64,000 nt of DNA from Chalciporus piperatus (GCA_038093975.1 JBBPTG010000092.1:42031-106030), one strand, 5' to 3'. Shown: positions 25,647 through 38,119, numbered from the stretch's first letter. Program-made: numbers and translations. Notes: generated by a model not told the origin, from the sequence alone.

Positions 25647-27231
25647 TCAGAACCTGAACACAGTTATGAAGTCGAAAAACACACCCGTCCTGAAGACACC
25701 CAAAGTGAATTCGACGACTAGGAGTAAGACACCACCACCTGGTGCAAGCCGAAGCACCTTGGGGATGAATCCCTTGTAGAGTGCCGCTGCCCCTTCTTCT
25801 CTGGCAATCGTAAGGAGACTGATGAACAACAGTAATGAGAAAATGGCTTTTTAAACGTCAGGGATAATGGTCGTACGCAGGGTATGTCCAGTTGTACTTG
25901 GGAACTACACCAGGGACCTGAGTGGCTCCCTGGATGCGAGACTTGACGACCTATTACATGGGTCATATTATATCCTTGGTCGATTTATCAACAGAGAAGC
26001 TTACATCAAATCTACAAAAGCAACGTCAGACGTTGAATAACAGATATGCAGTATGGACGTACGGGGTATTGAGGGCTGTACCGACGAAACCACCCACAGC
26101 TCCGGAAACGAAGTTGTTGAAAAGTTGGGCTTGTTGGGTCTACGATTGTTGTTTGTGATCAATATTCGAAGATCGTGAAAGGAAGAAAAAGCGCTCACCT
26201 CTGCTTTGGGCATCATAGTACGGACTTGGTGGATGCACCCGAAGTATCCGCCGTTCCACCAGAAATGTCTATGGAAAGAGGTCAATCGTAATACGTACTA
26301 AAGGCGCCACGTCAAACCTCCAGAAGGTTGCTTCCATACCGGCGTACAGCCCAAGGAAGCCCTCTTTTCGAACGACCTGCTTAACAACATCTATGGGACC
26401 TGCAAAAGTACTCGTTTTGTCTTGCAATCTATGTTTAAACGTATATGCATGGCGCGTCAACAAAGGGAACATCAGGAAAAACCAACTTGATCTTGACAAG
26501 CTCGAAGGGAACAACTACGAAGGACTCGGTAGCGCCAGCGCTGCACCCGGTAAGAATCGATAGCTGCTGGGTCATCTTGCTTTCACCAGTCAGGCTCAGG
26601 TATGTTTTTCCCCAGAAATCGTTGGCAGCGCTATGAGATGGTGAGACTGAAATAAGCTGCGAGGAACGACGAAGAATCGCTTACAATTTTACCGCACGCT
26701 TTGGTGCCTCCAGGAGGAGCGGTGGAACCAAGCCTGACAGAAGGCCTTCAGAGGACATAACAAAGACGTCATACGTCACAGGTACCTCGGTACAGTCTCC
26801 CAAAACTACGATGGTAATTAGTTAGGATATCAATGCCAAATCTCGCGTAACTCACCCTTCCTCGCGGATGATTGAACTGAAAGTACCGACCATGCCGTGC
26901 TTGGCTTTACCGGTCTCGAGTTGCATGCGAGTCTTGACCTGTGATCATGATAGCATTCACAAACCAGAGATATTATATGGCACACGACTAGTACGTACGA
27001 CATCTGGCAAGGTTCAGAGCGCGTCAGTGCTAGCAATAGAGGTCGTGTGAGCTAACTGACCGAGAGGGTAGAAGGTCAGGATCTCAGAGACACCTGCAAT
27101 TGCACCTGCGGCAAAATTGGCAATGAAGGGAAGTGCTGTTATTTTAAGACGTTCCGGGTGGTACTTCGCATCAGAGTAATACCCGGGGGAAGTGCGAAGA
27201 TAGACTCACGCTTGGGCTGTTCTGTGGCCAT
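25647..27231 (-). CDS. ODC1: mitochondrial 2-oxodicarboxylate carrier (SLC25 family)
   Basis: An inner mitochondrial membrane carrier that exchanges 2-oxoadipate and 2-oxoglutarate, linked to lysine metabolism. The start at 27231 gives MATEQPKPLPFIANF. The three SLC25 repeats are seen: repeat 1 with FAAGAIAGVSEILTFYPL then KTRMQLETGKAK; repeat 2 with SAGATESFVVVPFELVKIKLQ; repeat 3 with NNFVSGAVGGFVGTALNTP. Subfamily signatures are RLYRGLVPPLLLEAPKRA, the WWNGGYFGCIHQVR segment and KVLRLAPGGGVLLLVVE near the C-terminus, which fit ODC1 rather than the succinate/fumarate carrier. There are many short introns. It shares a 201-bp divergent promoter with SRP9. Confidence 0.88.
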
Positions 27232-27432
27232 AGTTGTTCGATATAATTCAAAGGATCTGGAAAGTTAATGCAGCAGCGACCTCCGGAACGTCGTGGGGGG
27301 AAACACGCCGGAACGAGCCTCGCTTGATCGGACCTTTGATCGGAGCCGTGACCGTGACTGTAACCCGTGACCAGCTGTCACGCAACTAGGAAGGCTGGCT
27401 CGATATTGATGTTGTATTGATGCCATCCGACG
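27232..27432. promoter_or_regulatory. compact divergent promoter ODC1 / SRP9
   Basis: Only 201 bp separate two outward-reading start codons. A GTGACCGTGACTGTAACCCG run near 27349-27368 and a GATCGGA direct repeat near 27328-27345 are the only visible structure. Confidence 0.5.
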
Positions 27433-27910
27433 ATGGTATACATCGCATCCTGGCAAGAATACCAAGAAGCTGCTGAAAATTTATATCTCAAGTCACCTAA
27501 AAAGGTCTGTTTCACTCTTGATGGCAGAGGACGCGAGTTGATCGCACCTGCTAGACCCGATATTGTGTAAAATGGAAATCCTCCGAGGGGAAGCTCGTCC
27601 TTAAGATCACGGACGATACAACAGTATGTGGTCGTTGCATCGTACTTGATGAAATCTTGCTCATCCTTTGAACTAGTGCATCAAGTTCAAAACTTACTCC
27701 TCGATCTTCCTCAATCGATTCGAGGCCCTCAATTTATCTCTGATGCAGAAGATGCAGAATAGACGTCCAGAGCCACTTCTTTCCGTTACACAACAACCAC
27801 CTGCTGCTGGAGATGCTAGTCAGCCACGAGCAGCGTCTCCCGTACCTACTTCGCAAGCTGGTCCTGCGGCTGGCGGGGTGAGGAAGAAAAAGCCAAAGAA
27901 AAAGAAGTAG
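27433..27910 (+). CDS. SRP9: signal recognition particle subunit SRP9 (SRP9/SRP21)
   Basis: A small subunit of the signal recognition particle that, with SRP14, binds the Alu part of the SRP RNA and slows translation elongation. Three exons (27433-27504, 27555-27623, 27677-27910) with clean GT..AG borders join in phase 0 to a 124-residue protein. The N-terminus MVYIASWQEYQEAAENLYL is the SRP9 helix. The central strands RYCVKWKSSEGKLVLKITDD and CIKFKTYSSIFLNRFEALN match the SRP9 fold. The fungal-type C-terminal extension is Pro/Ala-rich and ends with a basic RKKKPKKKK tail. No single exon is long, so the gene is easily missed. The family call rests on the whole pattern rather than on one motif, but all three exons agree. 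Confidence 0.85.
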
Positions 27911-28413
27911 TCGTTAGTGCTTCTTGACATTACCGCTGTGTGAGTCTCTGTCTGTTTCACCTTCATGGAGCTACACTCATGATCAAAGACAGTCATAATA
28001 TGGCGCCGAATACTGTTGATGAGCCGTGGAGTGCAATAGTGTTCACAGCTCATCGCGTGTTATTTATGCAACGATGGTTCATGGGCACGCCTGGCGGTAG
28101 ATGTATGTTACGTGCGCTTTGCACAGTATGTGGGCCATGATTTGCACTGGGACACCGTAGAGTCTATTCAGTAGGCAGTGTACAAAATAACTCCTAGGCG
28201 ACGATGTATACTTGAGCGATGTGGAATTCCCTTGGTACTGAGATGAAGGGGAACGACAGTACTTGGCTATACAAAGGCTCGGTGCTAACTTGTGAAGTTT
28301 GCCGGTGTAAGCTGGTCTTGTGCGTTGAATCAATCCGAGCACTTGAACCTATGTTCCGCTTCCGATGAATCCGATCTCAACTTGAGTCTCCTTCATCGAG
28401 CCCTCCGAGGGAA
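27911..28413. other. intergenic, 503 bp
   Basis: This is the 3' flank of SRP9 and the promoter of VPS36. No gene is supported. Confidence 0.5.
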
Positions 28414-30480
28414 ATGGCTCTGCGACGCCACACTGTAGCTGTGGACGGCACCATTCCGATACAAGCGCTTCTTTATGGTGACGAAGATCTGCTCGCGTCC
28501 CAGGATAATGTCGGAATCTATGACGGGTGCGTGTCACATCATACCTCTCTGCCAAAGATGCCAGTCTGCTCCAAATGAACGAATCATTTATCTATCACTA
28601 AATCAACAGTCCTCAGAAAGCCGCCAACCATCAATCTGGCACAGTCCATGTGTCCTCTCACCGCCTGTTCTTCACAAACTTGCCCAACCCAATGACACAT
28701 TCATTCAGCATGGATCTTGTGCACGTCATGCGAACTGACTACTACGCGGGACTATTCACATCTTCTCCGAAGCTCACACTGTATCTGGATCCGACGTTCG
28801 ATCCATCGTCTAGTGAACAGAATGGCGTCGAAGGTGCTTTCGAGAGCTGGGTGTGCGAGGTCTGCAACCATCGAAATCCACCGGGGCTGAGCCCCGCTGC
28901 TGCACGGATATGCGCCCTTTGCGGTGTTCCCAGAAGTGCACTGTCGAGTCCACCCCAACCAAAAGTCCTGACCACCCCCTCCGCGCTCTTGACATCTTCG
29001 CACTCCTCCACCCCTCCACAACACAGCGGCGGGCTCGTATCGGTCGCCTGCACTGCATGTACATTCTTGAACCACCCCTCCCTTCGGAACTGTGAGATTT
29101 GCTCTACCCCATTACCACTCACGCCTGGAACTTCAGGGCGCGGTAGCAAGTCCGAGCCATCATCTCGACCTATTTCACCACTTCCTGGGGATAACGGTGC
29201 AGATCCCGGCAATCCTCTTATCAAGCTAAGTTTCCGTAAAGGAGGCGATAAAGCATTTTATAATATACTTAGACGTGCTTTGAAGGCAAGGGCTTGGGAG
29301 GTTAGTCTGGGACAATTCCGAAAGCAGTTTCGCTAAATTATGATTCTGACAGGGTAAACAAATTGGAAAGGGAGCCCGAAGTGGTTCCTCCAGCCTTGGT
29401 GTTCCGACTCCGGATGGAGGTTCAACACCAGGTCCCCTGCGACGATTCGGCATCGGTACGTGATTTCTCCGATCCTCTAGAACGCAAGATCGAGGGTGTC
29501 CTGCTAGATGGTATTTTACGCAATGTTGAGGCATCGGCTCAAAATACGGAAACAGAGCTATCAGATGCATTCATAGATCTCGAGGCTTTGATGGTCAAAG
29601 CCCAGGACCTTGTCCATCTCGCGGCCGAAATGAACGAGAAACTTGGCGTGTCTTCCAGCAGTACTTCCGCTTCGTCACACCTTCTGGCGTCACCCCCTTC
29701 ATGGATACCCTCTTCCTCTTCGAATTCGACGGGTTTAGTTACATCCTCTATGTTCACAACGACGTCGCTTGTACCTTCCACCGAGCCGGAAGAGGTCAAG
29801 TTTATACGATCGTCACTGGCTCAGTTGGGGTTACAGTTATCCAACGCACCGGTCACGGCAGACATGATACAGGATGAGAAGAAATGGATAGAAGAGCTGG
29901 CGCGTGAGCTCGCAGGGGTGCTTCAAGGTTCGAGGGATGAACGTCCCGAGCAAAGAACTGGCGGGATTATGAAGGAGCGTGGAATAGTTGGTTTGGACGA
30001 GGTATGGGGCGGGTGGAATCGTGCAAGAGGTGTTGGTGAGTTCTAGATCTGGCGAAAACTGAGACTCTATGCCAATAAAACTTGGAATTTTTCTCAGCTC
30101 TCATTCCGCCGTCAACGTTTTTGCAGACTCTACAGCACCTGCCCATCCACACCTCTCCTCCTGTTCGCTGCAGAACGTTCAAATCAGGCTTACAAGTGCT
30201 TCACACTCCCCCATTCACCCACGCGGCATTTGCGTCCCGCCTCTCGAGTTATCTAACGATGTCAGGAACACAAACGACGACTCAGATAGCTTTCGAAGAG
30301 AGAATCACGATTCCCCTTGCTACGGAGATGGTTTTGGCGGTCGAGGCTGATGGAGCGATCTGTCGAGATGATGAAAGGTCTGCATTGAGAGGAGGTGGTA
30401 ATGGGGGTGGTTTCGATCTGCGGTGGTGGTCTAACATATTCCAACATTACGTTTGGGACGGCCAGGCGGATGATGTATAA
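28414..30480 (+). CDS. VPS36: ESCRT-II subunit Vps36
   Basis: The subunit of the ESCRT-II complex that reads ubiquitin and phosphoinositides on endosomes. The N-terminal GLUE domain begins MALRRHTVAVDGTIPIQALL and continues over an intron with ANHQSGTVHVSSHRLFF and YYAGLFTSSPKLTLYL. Two NZF zinc fingers are inserted: WVCEVCNHRNPPG..ICALC and VACTACTFLNHPS..CEIC, as in yeast. A linker is followed by the winged-helix EAP45 domain, with GILRNVEASAQNTETELSDA and IIPEVWGG-like IVGLDEVWGGWNRARG, then ALIPPSTFLQTL, and it ends with WWSNIFQHYVWDGQADDV. The frame was followed through the introns near 28514, 29300, 29458 and 30034. The stop is TAA at 30478-30480. Confidence 0.92.
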
Positions 30481-30561
30481 CACGCCCGCCGCGAGTTTGG
30501 GAGGGTACACGTACGACATGTCGCGCATGATACCAATCAATATAGACACCTCAAGTGTCGC

Positions 30562-31128
30562 ATGTACAACGTTCCCCGAGGAAGATTAGGTGCGGCGCAT
30601 ATAGCCCATTGGCACTACGCCAGTATATATGCTCTCGGACGATATGATCTCTCGAAGATACTTTGGGAATTAACATCAACACAAAGCCAGGCTCAGCGTG
30701 TACAACTGCCGCGTCTCCCGAGTGCGGCACATTCTTTGCAGGGAGGACAAAGAAGCGTTCACGATGCGAACTCGAGGGGATCGAAGAGACTGAAGGAGAT
30801 ATCGTATACACCTTGGGGCCCATGGATACCCTGGAGGAAACACTCACAGGAGCAGAACCCGAAAGGTGGTCTGTGTCACACGATGCCTGCTTCATTACCT
30901 GATCCCGCTCGGTGCCAGAAAACTGATGTCGTCTTCGAGTACTTGCAAGGCTGCATACTTCTGGTTGAAGCCGTAGTCCCGCTGGACGGGGGTGATCTCA
31001 CCCTGAAATTGGAGGGTGTCCGTTGGACGTACTATGACTCTATGAGTCGGCCAACCACGAACTTACCCAACTGCTGGGTTTGCTCCCGCACGGCGCACCC
31101 ACGCTTGTGTGATGTCGTGCACCGCTAG
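30562..31128 (+). other. uncertain open frame, possible gene or relic
   Basis: A 188-codon open frame starts with ATG just after VPS36, but its composition is not clearly protein-like. A second frame (30648-30902) contains a more protein-like acidic stretch (EGIEETEGDIVYTLG) and ends in a stop. No family is recognised and no set of introns joins the two convincingly. It could be an unrecognised gene with introns, a decayed gene or chance. Confidence 0.2.
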
Positions 31129-33718
31129 GTTCATCTTTGAAGGTACCGTGTAAGATTTATAGTTTGCCAGCTGGTTCCCTCGTGGCGCATGATGCGGAAC
31201 CTAAGAGAGCCTGGGACGTTTTAATTCTATGTAGATTCTATGTAGATACGCGAAGTGTCGGCGGATGAACGGTGATGCCTAGGTCGATTTCCATATTTGG
31301 TCGGGGCGTTGTTTGGCAACACCTTCAAGAACAAACAAAGGATGGTTGTTTCTATTTCCGAGCTTGGTCCGAGCTGGTCCGAGCTTGTGAAATCAAAGAA
31401 AACGAATCCCCATCAAGAAGGCCGAATGAAGATATGTACACTTGGCCCCAACATGCCCCTGGCCCTGCGCAGTCGTAGACCGTGAAGCCCGTAAGTCAGT
31501 ATCAAACATCATTTATCTTTTCTAGGTCAACGTGTCATCTTGATCGCACTTTTCCTAGGTTTTCGGTGGGCCGCATTCACCTAGCGCTTTATCCAAGTGG
31601 GGAATTCGCATCCCCATCCGTGAGTACTAGTGCGGGATAACCATAACAAATCGCGTGGAATTCATTATTCGTCTCCACCACCGGATCATTGTTGATGCGC
31701 CTGCCGCATGGACATACAAGGTCCTACGGCGCGGTCCCGGATTGACGCTTACTATACCGACCCGTCTGCTGCAGACGTGGCTACCCTTCAGAGGGACTAA
31801 ATCAACCTGCAGACGGCCGCCATTGTTGCATGCTCATTGATCACCAACCTGGTCACAGACATGACGACATCTCACTTTTTTGCCACCTCCGCGGTCCTTT
31901 AAGTCGTACGTGGTTGCCGTATGTTCGTGGGCGGACAATGGCACGCGTGGGGGTCGAGATAGAAAATGTGTATGCAACCTTCCTCTCGGCCCAATTTCAT
32001 GTAGGTACTCTATTCTCGTTAGCTTTCCTTGACCCTGGTGTGAAGGTTCACACACATTGCACAACCCTCTCAATTCATCAAGTCGGGTAACTAAAGAAGT
32101 CACCAAGAATGAACAAGGGTGGGACACCCCAGAAGAACTTCCGTACCCGGACATGTAAACAAACGAGCTTCTGATTTCTCCGCAGTCGTACAACCCCGAC
32201 TCGGTGATTCGCTGGGAAAGTGGCCCCAAAGCGCCACAGGTGGCACTGATGGGCCCCCGGCCCGAAGCAATTGTACAACATTCGGACCTTGGTGTTCTTG
32301 AAAATCTTGAAATGAGATATGTAAGGACTCACGACTTTGCGATGCACCTTGCGTCATACTTGTCAATTTCTTGATCGATGATACATCGGAGAACACCCAA
32401 TGCCGGAGACTGCGCGTCTGTTCTTACCCTCCGTTATCACGCTCGGCAATTAATGCGTTCGCGAAGGTATTCTAAATTGACCGGTTTGGCCGCCGTGGTT
32501 TCCTCTGAAGATCTCTTGCAGATGGATGAGTACCTGCATACCAAACCTTCATTCAGGCCCCAGGGTGATCGGCGGTGAGCTTGGATTGTACTGCCCTCGT
32601 GTTCAACTTCTGTCGTGATCGAGCTTCTGTAATAAACTCTGCATGTGTGCGATTGCCGATGTCAACTCATTGGAGCGTTGAACCGGGCAGATGAGGCACG
32701 ATGCTGGCCCTGAGTTTGGCGGTACAGCGTACCCTAGCGTTCCCTTTCCCCAAAGCTCAAGATTCCTACGGACCAACGCTAGCGCACATGTGCTGTGTGA
32801 TGCTGTGCCCCAACGTTCCTTCTACCGCCGGCGTGCGTGTGACAATTCCAAGACGAAGAAGCCACTAGTATGTGTACGCCTCCCATTATGACCACTCCGG
32901 ATCCATCAAACTCGTGTTATCCAAATGAACCAAACGAACTCTCGCGAAGTCAAACAAAACAAGGTTGAGACCGAGCAGAAAGCAATGTTCTCCGAGAGCT
33001 TCCGGTCGAGAAAAAATTAGCAGGGATACGTTAGCGCCCCAAGTCAAAGATATTGGGCCGCATCAGCTAAAATCAGGTGAGTAGCCAAGGCCACGACGAC
33101 GTCGGGGGTTTCTAAAGAGCGCGACTCGGAGTTCAAGGGTAATTCCGTCCCTTTGACAGGCTCATCGACACAGCTCATAAACCTTGTACATCTGTACAAC
33201 TTCTGCAGCCATAACAACTACTCTCGGGAGCTGACGGGGAGCTTTCATTAGGTCTCGCTAACCTTGTTTGCCCCTGCTGAGCCGCCACGTTGGTCCATGG
33301 TGAAGGCTGTTAAGTGGTTACACACTGGTTAAGTACACCCGTTGCCCGATGAGCGCGCAGATCAGATATGTCTGTGATAGGTATCCGAAGCCTTCCAGAA
33401 ATAGCCGTGGCGTTCGCAGGACTTTCAACAGGAGCCGTCAGCATCCACCTTTCTCTGGTAAGTGTGCCAAATCACATCGTCGGTTCCTTCTGATTGCCCC
33501 AAGTTACCCATAAATTGGCTGTCACGAGTTATGTGCCAACGAAATCGTCTCGTAATCTTCGCTCAGAGACGCTAACAGCCCTTTTAATCCCTGCAACCTT
33601 ACATCTAATCGGACGCCGTCCCCCCCATCCTCTCCGTCCTTACGACTGACGGCTTGACTTTAGCTCCATCAACTGTTCACTGCTATTGGCATTTAGGTGC
33701 GCCCCTTATCAACCCTCA
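31129..33718. other. gene-poor region, about 2.6 kb
   Basis: This is the longest stretch without a supported gene. Open frames are short and unrecognised on both strands. There is an 11-nt tandem duplication at 31224-31245 and a GGTCCGAGCT doublet near 31368. No terminal repeats, transposase or reverse transcriptase motifs are seen. The last 600 bp are CT-rich in places and probably hold the STE12 promoter and 5' leader. Confidence 0.4.
31224..31245. repeat. 11-nt tandem duplication
   Basis: ATTCTATGTAG occurs twice back to back. It is a small local duplication with no visible function. Confidence 0.8.
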
Positions 33719-36454
33719 ATGACTCCTCCCCTCCTTACCGCCGCATGGCCTCGGTACAGCTCTCTTGTTTACGCTGATCGCAACATGCATGCATGCCTTC
33801 CCAGTCCCAATTGTTATATACCCGGCACTGCCAGCTTCTCTCGGTCTCATCATTCCTCCTCCCCTGGATCTGTATCCCCGAATTCATTTCATTACATGGA
33901 TGTCCCACATCAGCGCATACCTTCATCAGATCCCATCCCGGCCCCCAGATCCGAAGCAGCTGCGCCACCCAACACTGGTATCGAACGGCGTGTCTCACCA
34001 ACTTTCCATCCTCAGCCGTCATACTCACGGCCCTCGAGAGATATATCATCTCAGCTACCTTCGGGAAATCTTCCTCCTGTTCCCCGCTTTAATCCGTCTG
34101 CCATGGGCCTAGCGTATTGCAAGGACCTCACGCCTCTTCTTTCAGAGGAAGAGCAAGAGAACCTCGTTAGCCTCGACAAGTTGAAGCACTTTCTTGCTAC
34201 TGCGCCCACTCGGTGGACTTCATCAGGCCAGCCAGATGATTTGACAGAGGACGTTCTTAGCGATGTATCTCAAATGTACGCCTCACATCCCTCCATGAAC
34301 CGATTCTTGCTCCCATCCTCCGAGTACGTGACATGCGTACTTTGGTCGGGCTTCTATTATATCACTGGGACGGACATCGTTCGTGCCTTGGTGTTTCGAT
34401 TCGAGGCGTTCGGGCGACCAATCAGGAACATGAAGAAGTTCGAAGAGGGCATCTTCAGCGATCTTCGTAATCTGAAGCCGGGAATTGATGCGATTCTTGA
34501 AGAGCCCAAGGTACGTAGTCTCGCCACAAGTTATCAGGACAAGCAACTTATGTCTGCCAAGTCACCGTTTTTGGACCTTCTCTTCAAGTACCAATGCATT
34601 CGTACACAGAAGAAGCAAAAAGTTTTCTATTGGTAGGGCTCACCACCTTGTATACCCAGACATCATCTCATTTCGAAACTCAGGTACTCTGTTCCTCACG
34701 ATCGCCTTTTCCTCGATGCGCTTGAGCGTGATATCAAGCGAGAAAAGATGGGGCTTGAGCCTACCACAGTCGTCGTGGGAGAGCCTGCATTGTCGTTCAC
34801 GTATGAGCCTCAACGTAGCCTCTACGAACAGTTTGGCAGGACCACGCGCTCCCGCGAACGCGGCGTTCCTGCGGAGACTACATCCCTCGCTGCTGACTCG
34901 CAATCTATGGCTAGTGGAAATGCGAGCGTCTCCGCAGCTAGCCAGTCCAGTCATTCTTCAGCCGACATGACTCATATCGATGGCACTGGTATCGGTCAAC
35001 CCCATCCCACCCTTCAACGAAACCGTATGCCGTTCATGCCGTTCTCCATCTTTGAAGGTTCTCCAAGCTATAAGCAGCGCCGCAAAAAGCCGACGACTCA
35101 TTTCCTCCCCGGCAACCTCGATCCGGTAACCCGCAGCAACTCTGATGAGAGCCATCACTCCCATGAAAGTTCTATCGACGCTAATGTTGGCTATTGCGCC
35201 GACGAGCGCGGGATGACGGCTGCAGACATGTTTATCGCTCAAGCTCGAGGTGATCTAATTAGATCACAAAAAGAGGGTGTTCACCAGCGGAATGATGGTT
35301 CCGCTGTGCCTAGAATCCCACCTGCTGGCTTCGCAGCCCGCCTCACCCCCTGCCTATCACCGATACCCGCCAATCGCCGAACACATCTCTACGAAGAGGT
35401 CGCTTCCGATGACTCGGCGCAGAGGTTATCGCACGCTTATCTCCCAGCTAAACATGATGACACGACTCTCACCTCGTTCTCCCCCGGGGACGTTTCTTCA
35501 GCGGTCCTTCACAAGTCAGCCACTACCAATGCATTCGTATGTCCTTTATTCTCTTGTGGCCGGCTTTACAACCGCCAGGAGCATTTAAAACGGCATCTGC
35601 GAACGCACTCGGTGGAGCAACCTTACCAACGCGATCGGTGCATGAAGCGCTTCTCTCGATCCGATAATCTTAATCAGCACCTCCGTCTCCATGCCCGAGT
35701 TGACGCCAATGACGCCAACTCCAGGGAGTTGGGTACATACGAGATGGACGCTGAAAGCGAGGGAACGGACGAGAGTGACAACTCTTTCACCTTTTCGTTC
35801 CCCAATGGTTTGCAAAACCTGGATATGTGCGAGGTGCATCGCCCAGAATCCAACGATATCTCAGACACAAATTATCCATACTACTCCCCCAGCTTTCCTT
35901 CGACTGTCGACACAGAGGGGGATTTTTCTCGAGTCGATTTTTTCCCATCAGTCGACGCGTCGGACATGACCTGGGCCAATCTCTCTCCGTCTCCTTCGAC
36001 CTCTGATTCGTTATCCTTGTATAACGGAGAGCCCATCATACCTTCGCTCTCCGGCTCTTCGTACGCACCAGAGTTCGACGAGGTCTCTCTTCACCGGTCG
36101 GTAATCACGCGCGGTGTGACTGGCTCCATGAGACGTCACAGGAGCATGACACCTTCTCTACTGAGAAGCGTCGATCGAGGTCAGTCACCGTCGAGCCGCG
36201 GGTATCACCCGTATGCATCGAGCAACCATTCTCGTCCGAGCTCAAGCTCGTCCAGCCCCTCGAGCCGCGCTCATTCCCTGGACAGCCTTGCCACGCCACC
36301 CCTACTCATACATGATAACCTATACACCACTCAACCTCACTGCATATCCTCCGTTTCTCAACCCCAGATTGACTTTAACGTCCCGGGCCAGATGTCGCTC
36401 TATGACGGTCCCCTGGGCATGCGTCAATCTTGCCCGACACCGTTCTTCGACTAA
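33719..36454 (+). CDS. STE12: STE12-type transcription factor with C2H2 fingers
   Basis: A nuclear regulator downstream of the pheromone/filamentation MAP kinase. Exons 33719-34510, 34562-34632 and 34684-36454 join in frame to 877 residues. The STE DNA-binding domain (residues about 135-300) contains SLDKLKHFLATAPTRW, VLWSGFYYITGTDIVRALV, FEEGIFSDLRNLKPGIDAIL and FLDLLFKYQCIRTQKKQKVF. Far downstream lie two C2H2 fingers, as in basidiomycete Ste12: finger 1 FVCPLFSCGRL..HLKRHLRTH is complete, while finger 2 reads PYQRDRCMKRFSRSDNLNQH and has Arg604 where the first zinc-binding Cys is expected. Between and after are long Ser-rich disordered regions with many SP/TP sites. The start is the first ATG in frame (33719); the frame is open slightly upstream without an ATG. 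Confidence 0.92.
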
Positions 36455-38119
36455 TCGTGCATAGAGATGAAAATAATGTATCACTCCCAATAATCCTTTT
36501 TCCAAGCATGCAGCCTTTGCTCCCCGTGTATCCTTCCAATTTATTTATTTACTGTTCGTGCCAGTAGCAGCGTATTATACGTTTTTCGATCTTCGATCTT
36601 GTTGTCATGATAATTCTTTTTTTTTTTTTGTCAAGCACCCACCCCACCCCCCCTCGTGTTTTTTTGCGCGCTTCGTTTTCGCTGTTACAAACATGTAGAC
36701 CACACTAGCATCGACTGGCTTCGTTCTGGATTTGTATTGGATAAGGAATTCACCACAATACCGATTTTCTTGACTACAATCTGGGGAATTCAAATAATTA
36801 ACGTGTGTGTACGACGATCCCGGAACAGACTTCAAGGTTGAACGTGAATTCATGAACAAATGGGGATATTTCTCTCCAAGCTTGTTCAACCGTGTAACTG
36901 TAAGTACTGCCAACTCGCAATTCGGGACCTGTGTGGCATATGAACATAATGCAAGCGCGAAGAAGCCCCGATCTTCCGATCTCTTCTCCAAGCTTTTACC
37001 TACTTACCGTCTGGATCGTGGGTTGACTATACCAGTGCAAGACGGTGGGTAAAATGCAAAATCATGTGTGTTTTCACGTTTCCGTTCAAAAACCGCTTCT
37101 TTAGCTTGACAAGACGTGACATTTGGGGGTTCTTGGCGCGCGATGGCGGAGGTGACCTACAAACTCTCACAAAATGCCATTGGCAATATGTGCCGTTGAC
37201 AATTTGCCATTCATGACAGCCACGGTGAGCAGCAGTGCCATGGACAGTGTGTCCGAGGATTGGACGTAAGAAAATATGTCTTGAAAGCGATCCGGGTGCG
37301 TTTAATGGGACGGATGCAAAAGATTTAGGGTGTGATGGGCTGTAATGAGGCGATGCTTGTGTTGGGAAGGCTCTTCTAAAGGCTTGCGGACCTTCGACCT
37401 CATGACCCGAGTTAGTAGACTCATCTCGGTTCTTGCATAGGAAAAGATCGGTAAGAAAGAATTGAACCAGTGAGCCAGATGGATCCTCACGCTGAAGGGT
37501 TTAGACGTTTACGTTCCGATACAAAGAAGATTAGTTTACATACTCTACTCGCACGGAAAGGTATTCGCACGAGACCTCCCGTCTATTGAACCTTGAGTTC
37601 AAAATGAGTCCGTCGATGAATCCGAAGTGTCGCCGTTTTGGACCTCGACAGCGGTAAAAATGCAACTCGCCAACTGGTATCATATTCGGAGATGAGATTG
37701 ACAGTGGCGTGAAAAACGGTCGTGAAATAACAAAGAGAAGAATTATTATTTCTTCTCGTTAGACTGCCACATCCCGGGATCGGGGCGAGATGAATAGATC
37801 TGCCAGTGTAAAGGAGACGACGAGGAAACGTGAGGGGAACGTTCGGATCGCTTAACGATTCAGATTCTTTGGAAGGCGATTGAAAACTCTGAGTCTGATT
37901 GGTGGATGTATCCATGCACTTACCATACAGAGGATAGTCGAGTCTTTGACAAGCTTTCGCGTGGCTTTGCTCTGTGGAGGCCACGCCTCAGGACCAGGTT
38001 GATCATGTGCATGAGGCTTGTCATGGAGTCAATAATGTGGTATTGAGGGTCGCGGCAAAGGCCATGCAGTGCTTAGTCAACAGATTACCAAGTTAAACTT
38101 GAAGTTGGTCCGCGATATC
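36455..38119. other. intergenic, about 1.7 kb
   Basis: This is the STE12 3' flank and the FMP46 promoter. It holds a T13 tract (36617-36629) followed by a C-rich run, and a local cluster of TGCCAT/GCCATTG-like words near 37170-37245. A 133-codon frame on the minus strand (37583-37984) lacks an ATG and any recognisable content. Confidence 0.45.
36617..36629. repeat. T13 tract
   Basis: A mononucleotide run in the STE12 3' flank, followed within 20 bp by a C-rich run. Confidence 0.8.

Noticed and set aside
31834..32229. 131-codon minus-strand open frame in the gene-poor region
   Set aside because: The composition looks random and nothing in it is recognisable; adjacent frames are equally open.
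37583..37984. 133-codon minus-strand frame as a gene
   Set aside because: It opens without an ATG, has no domain and lies in an intergenic region.
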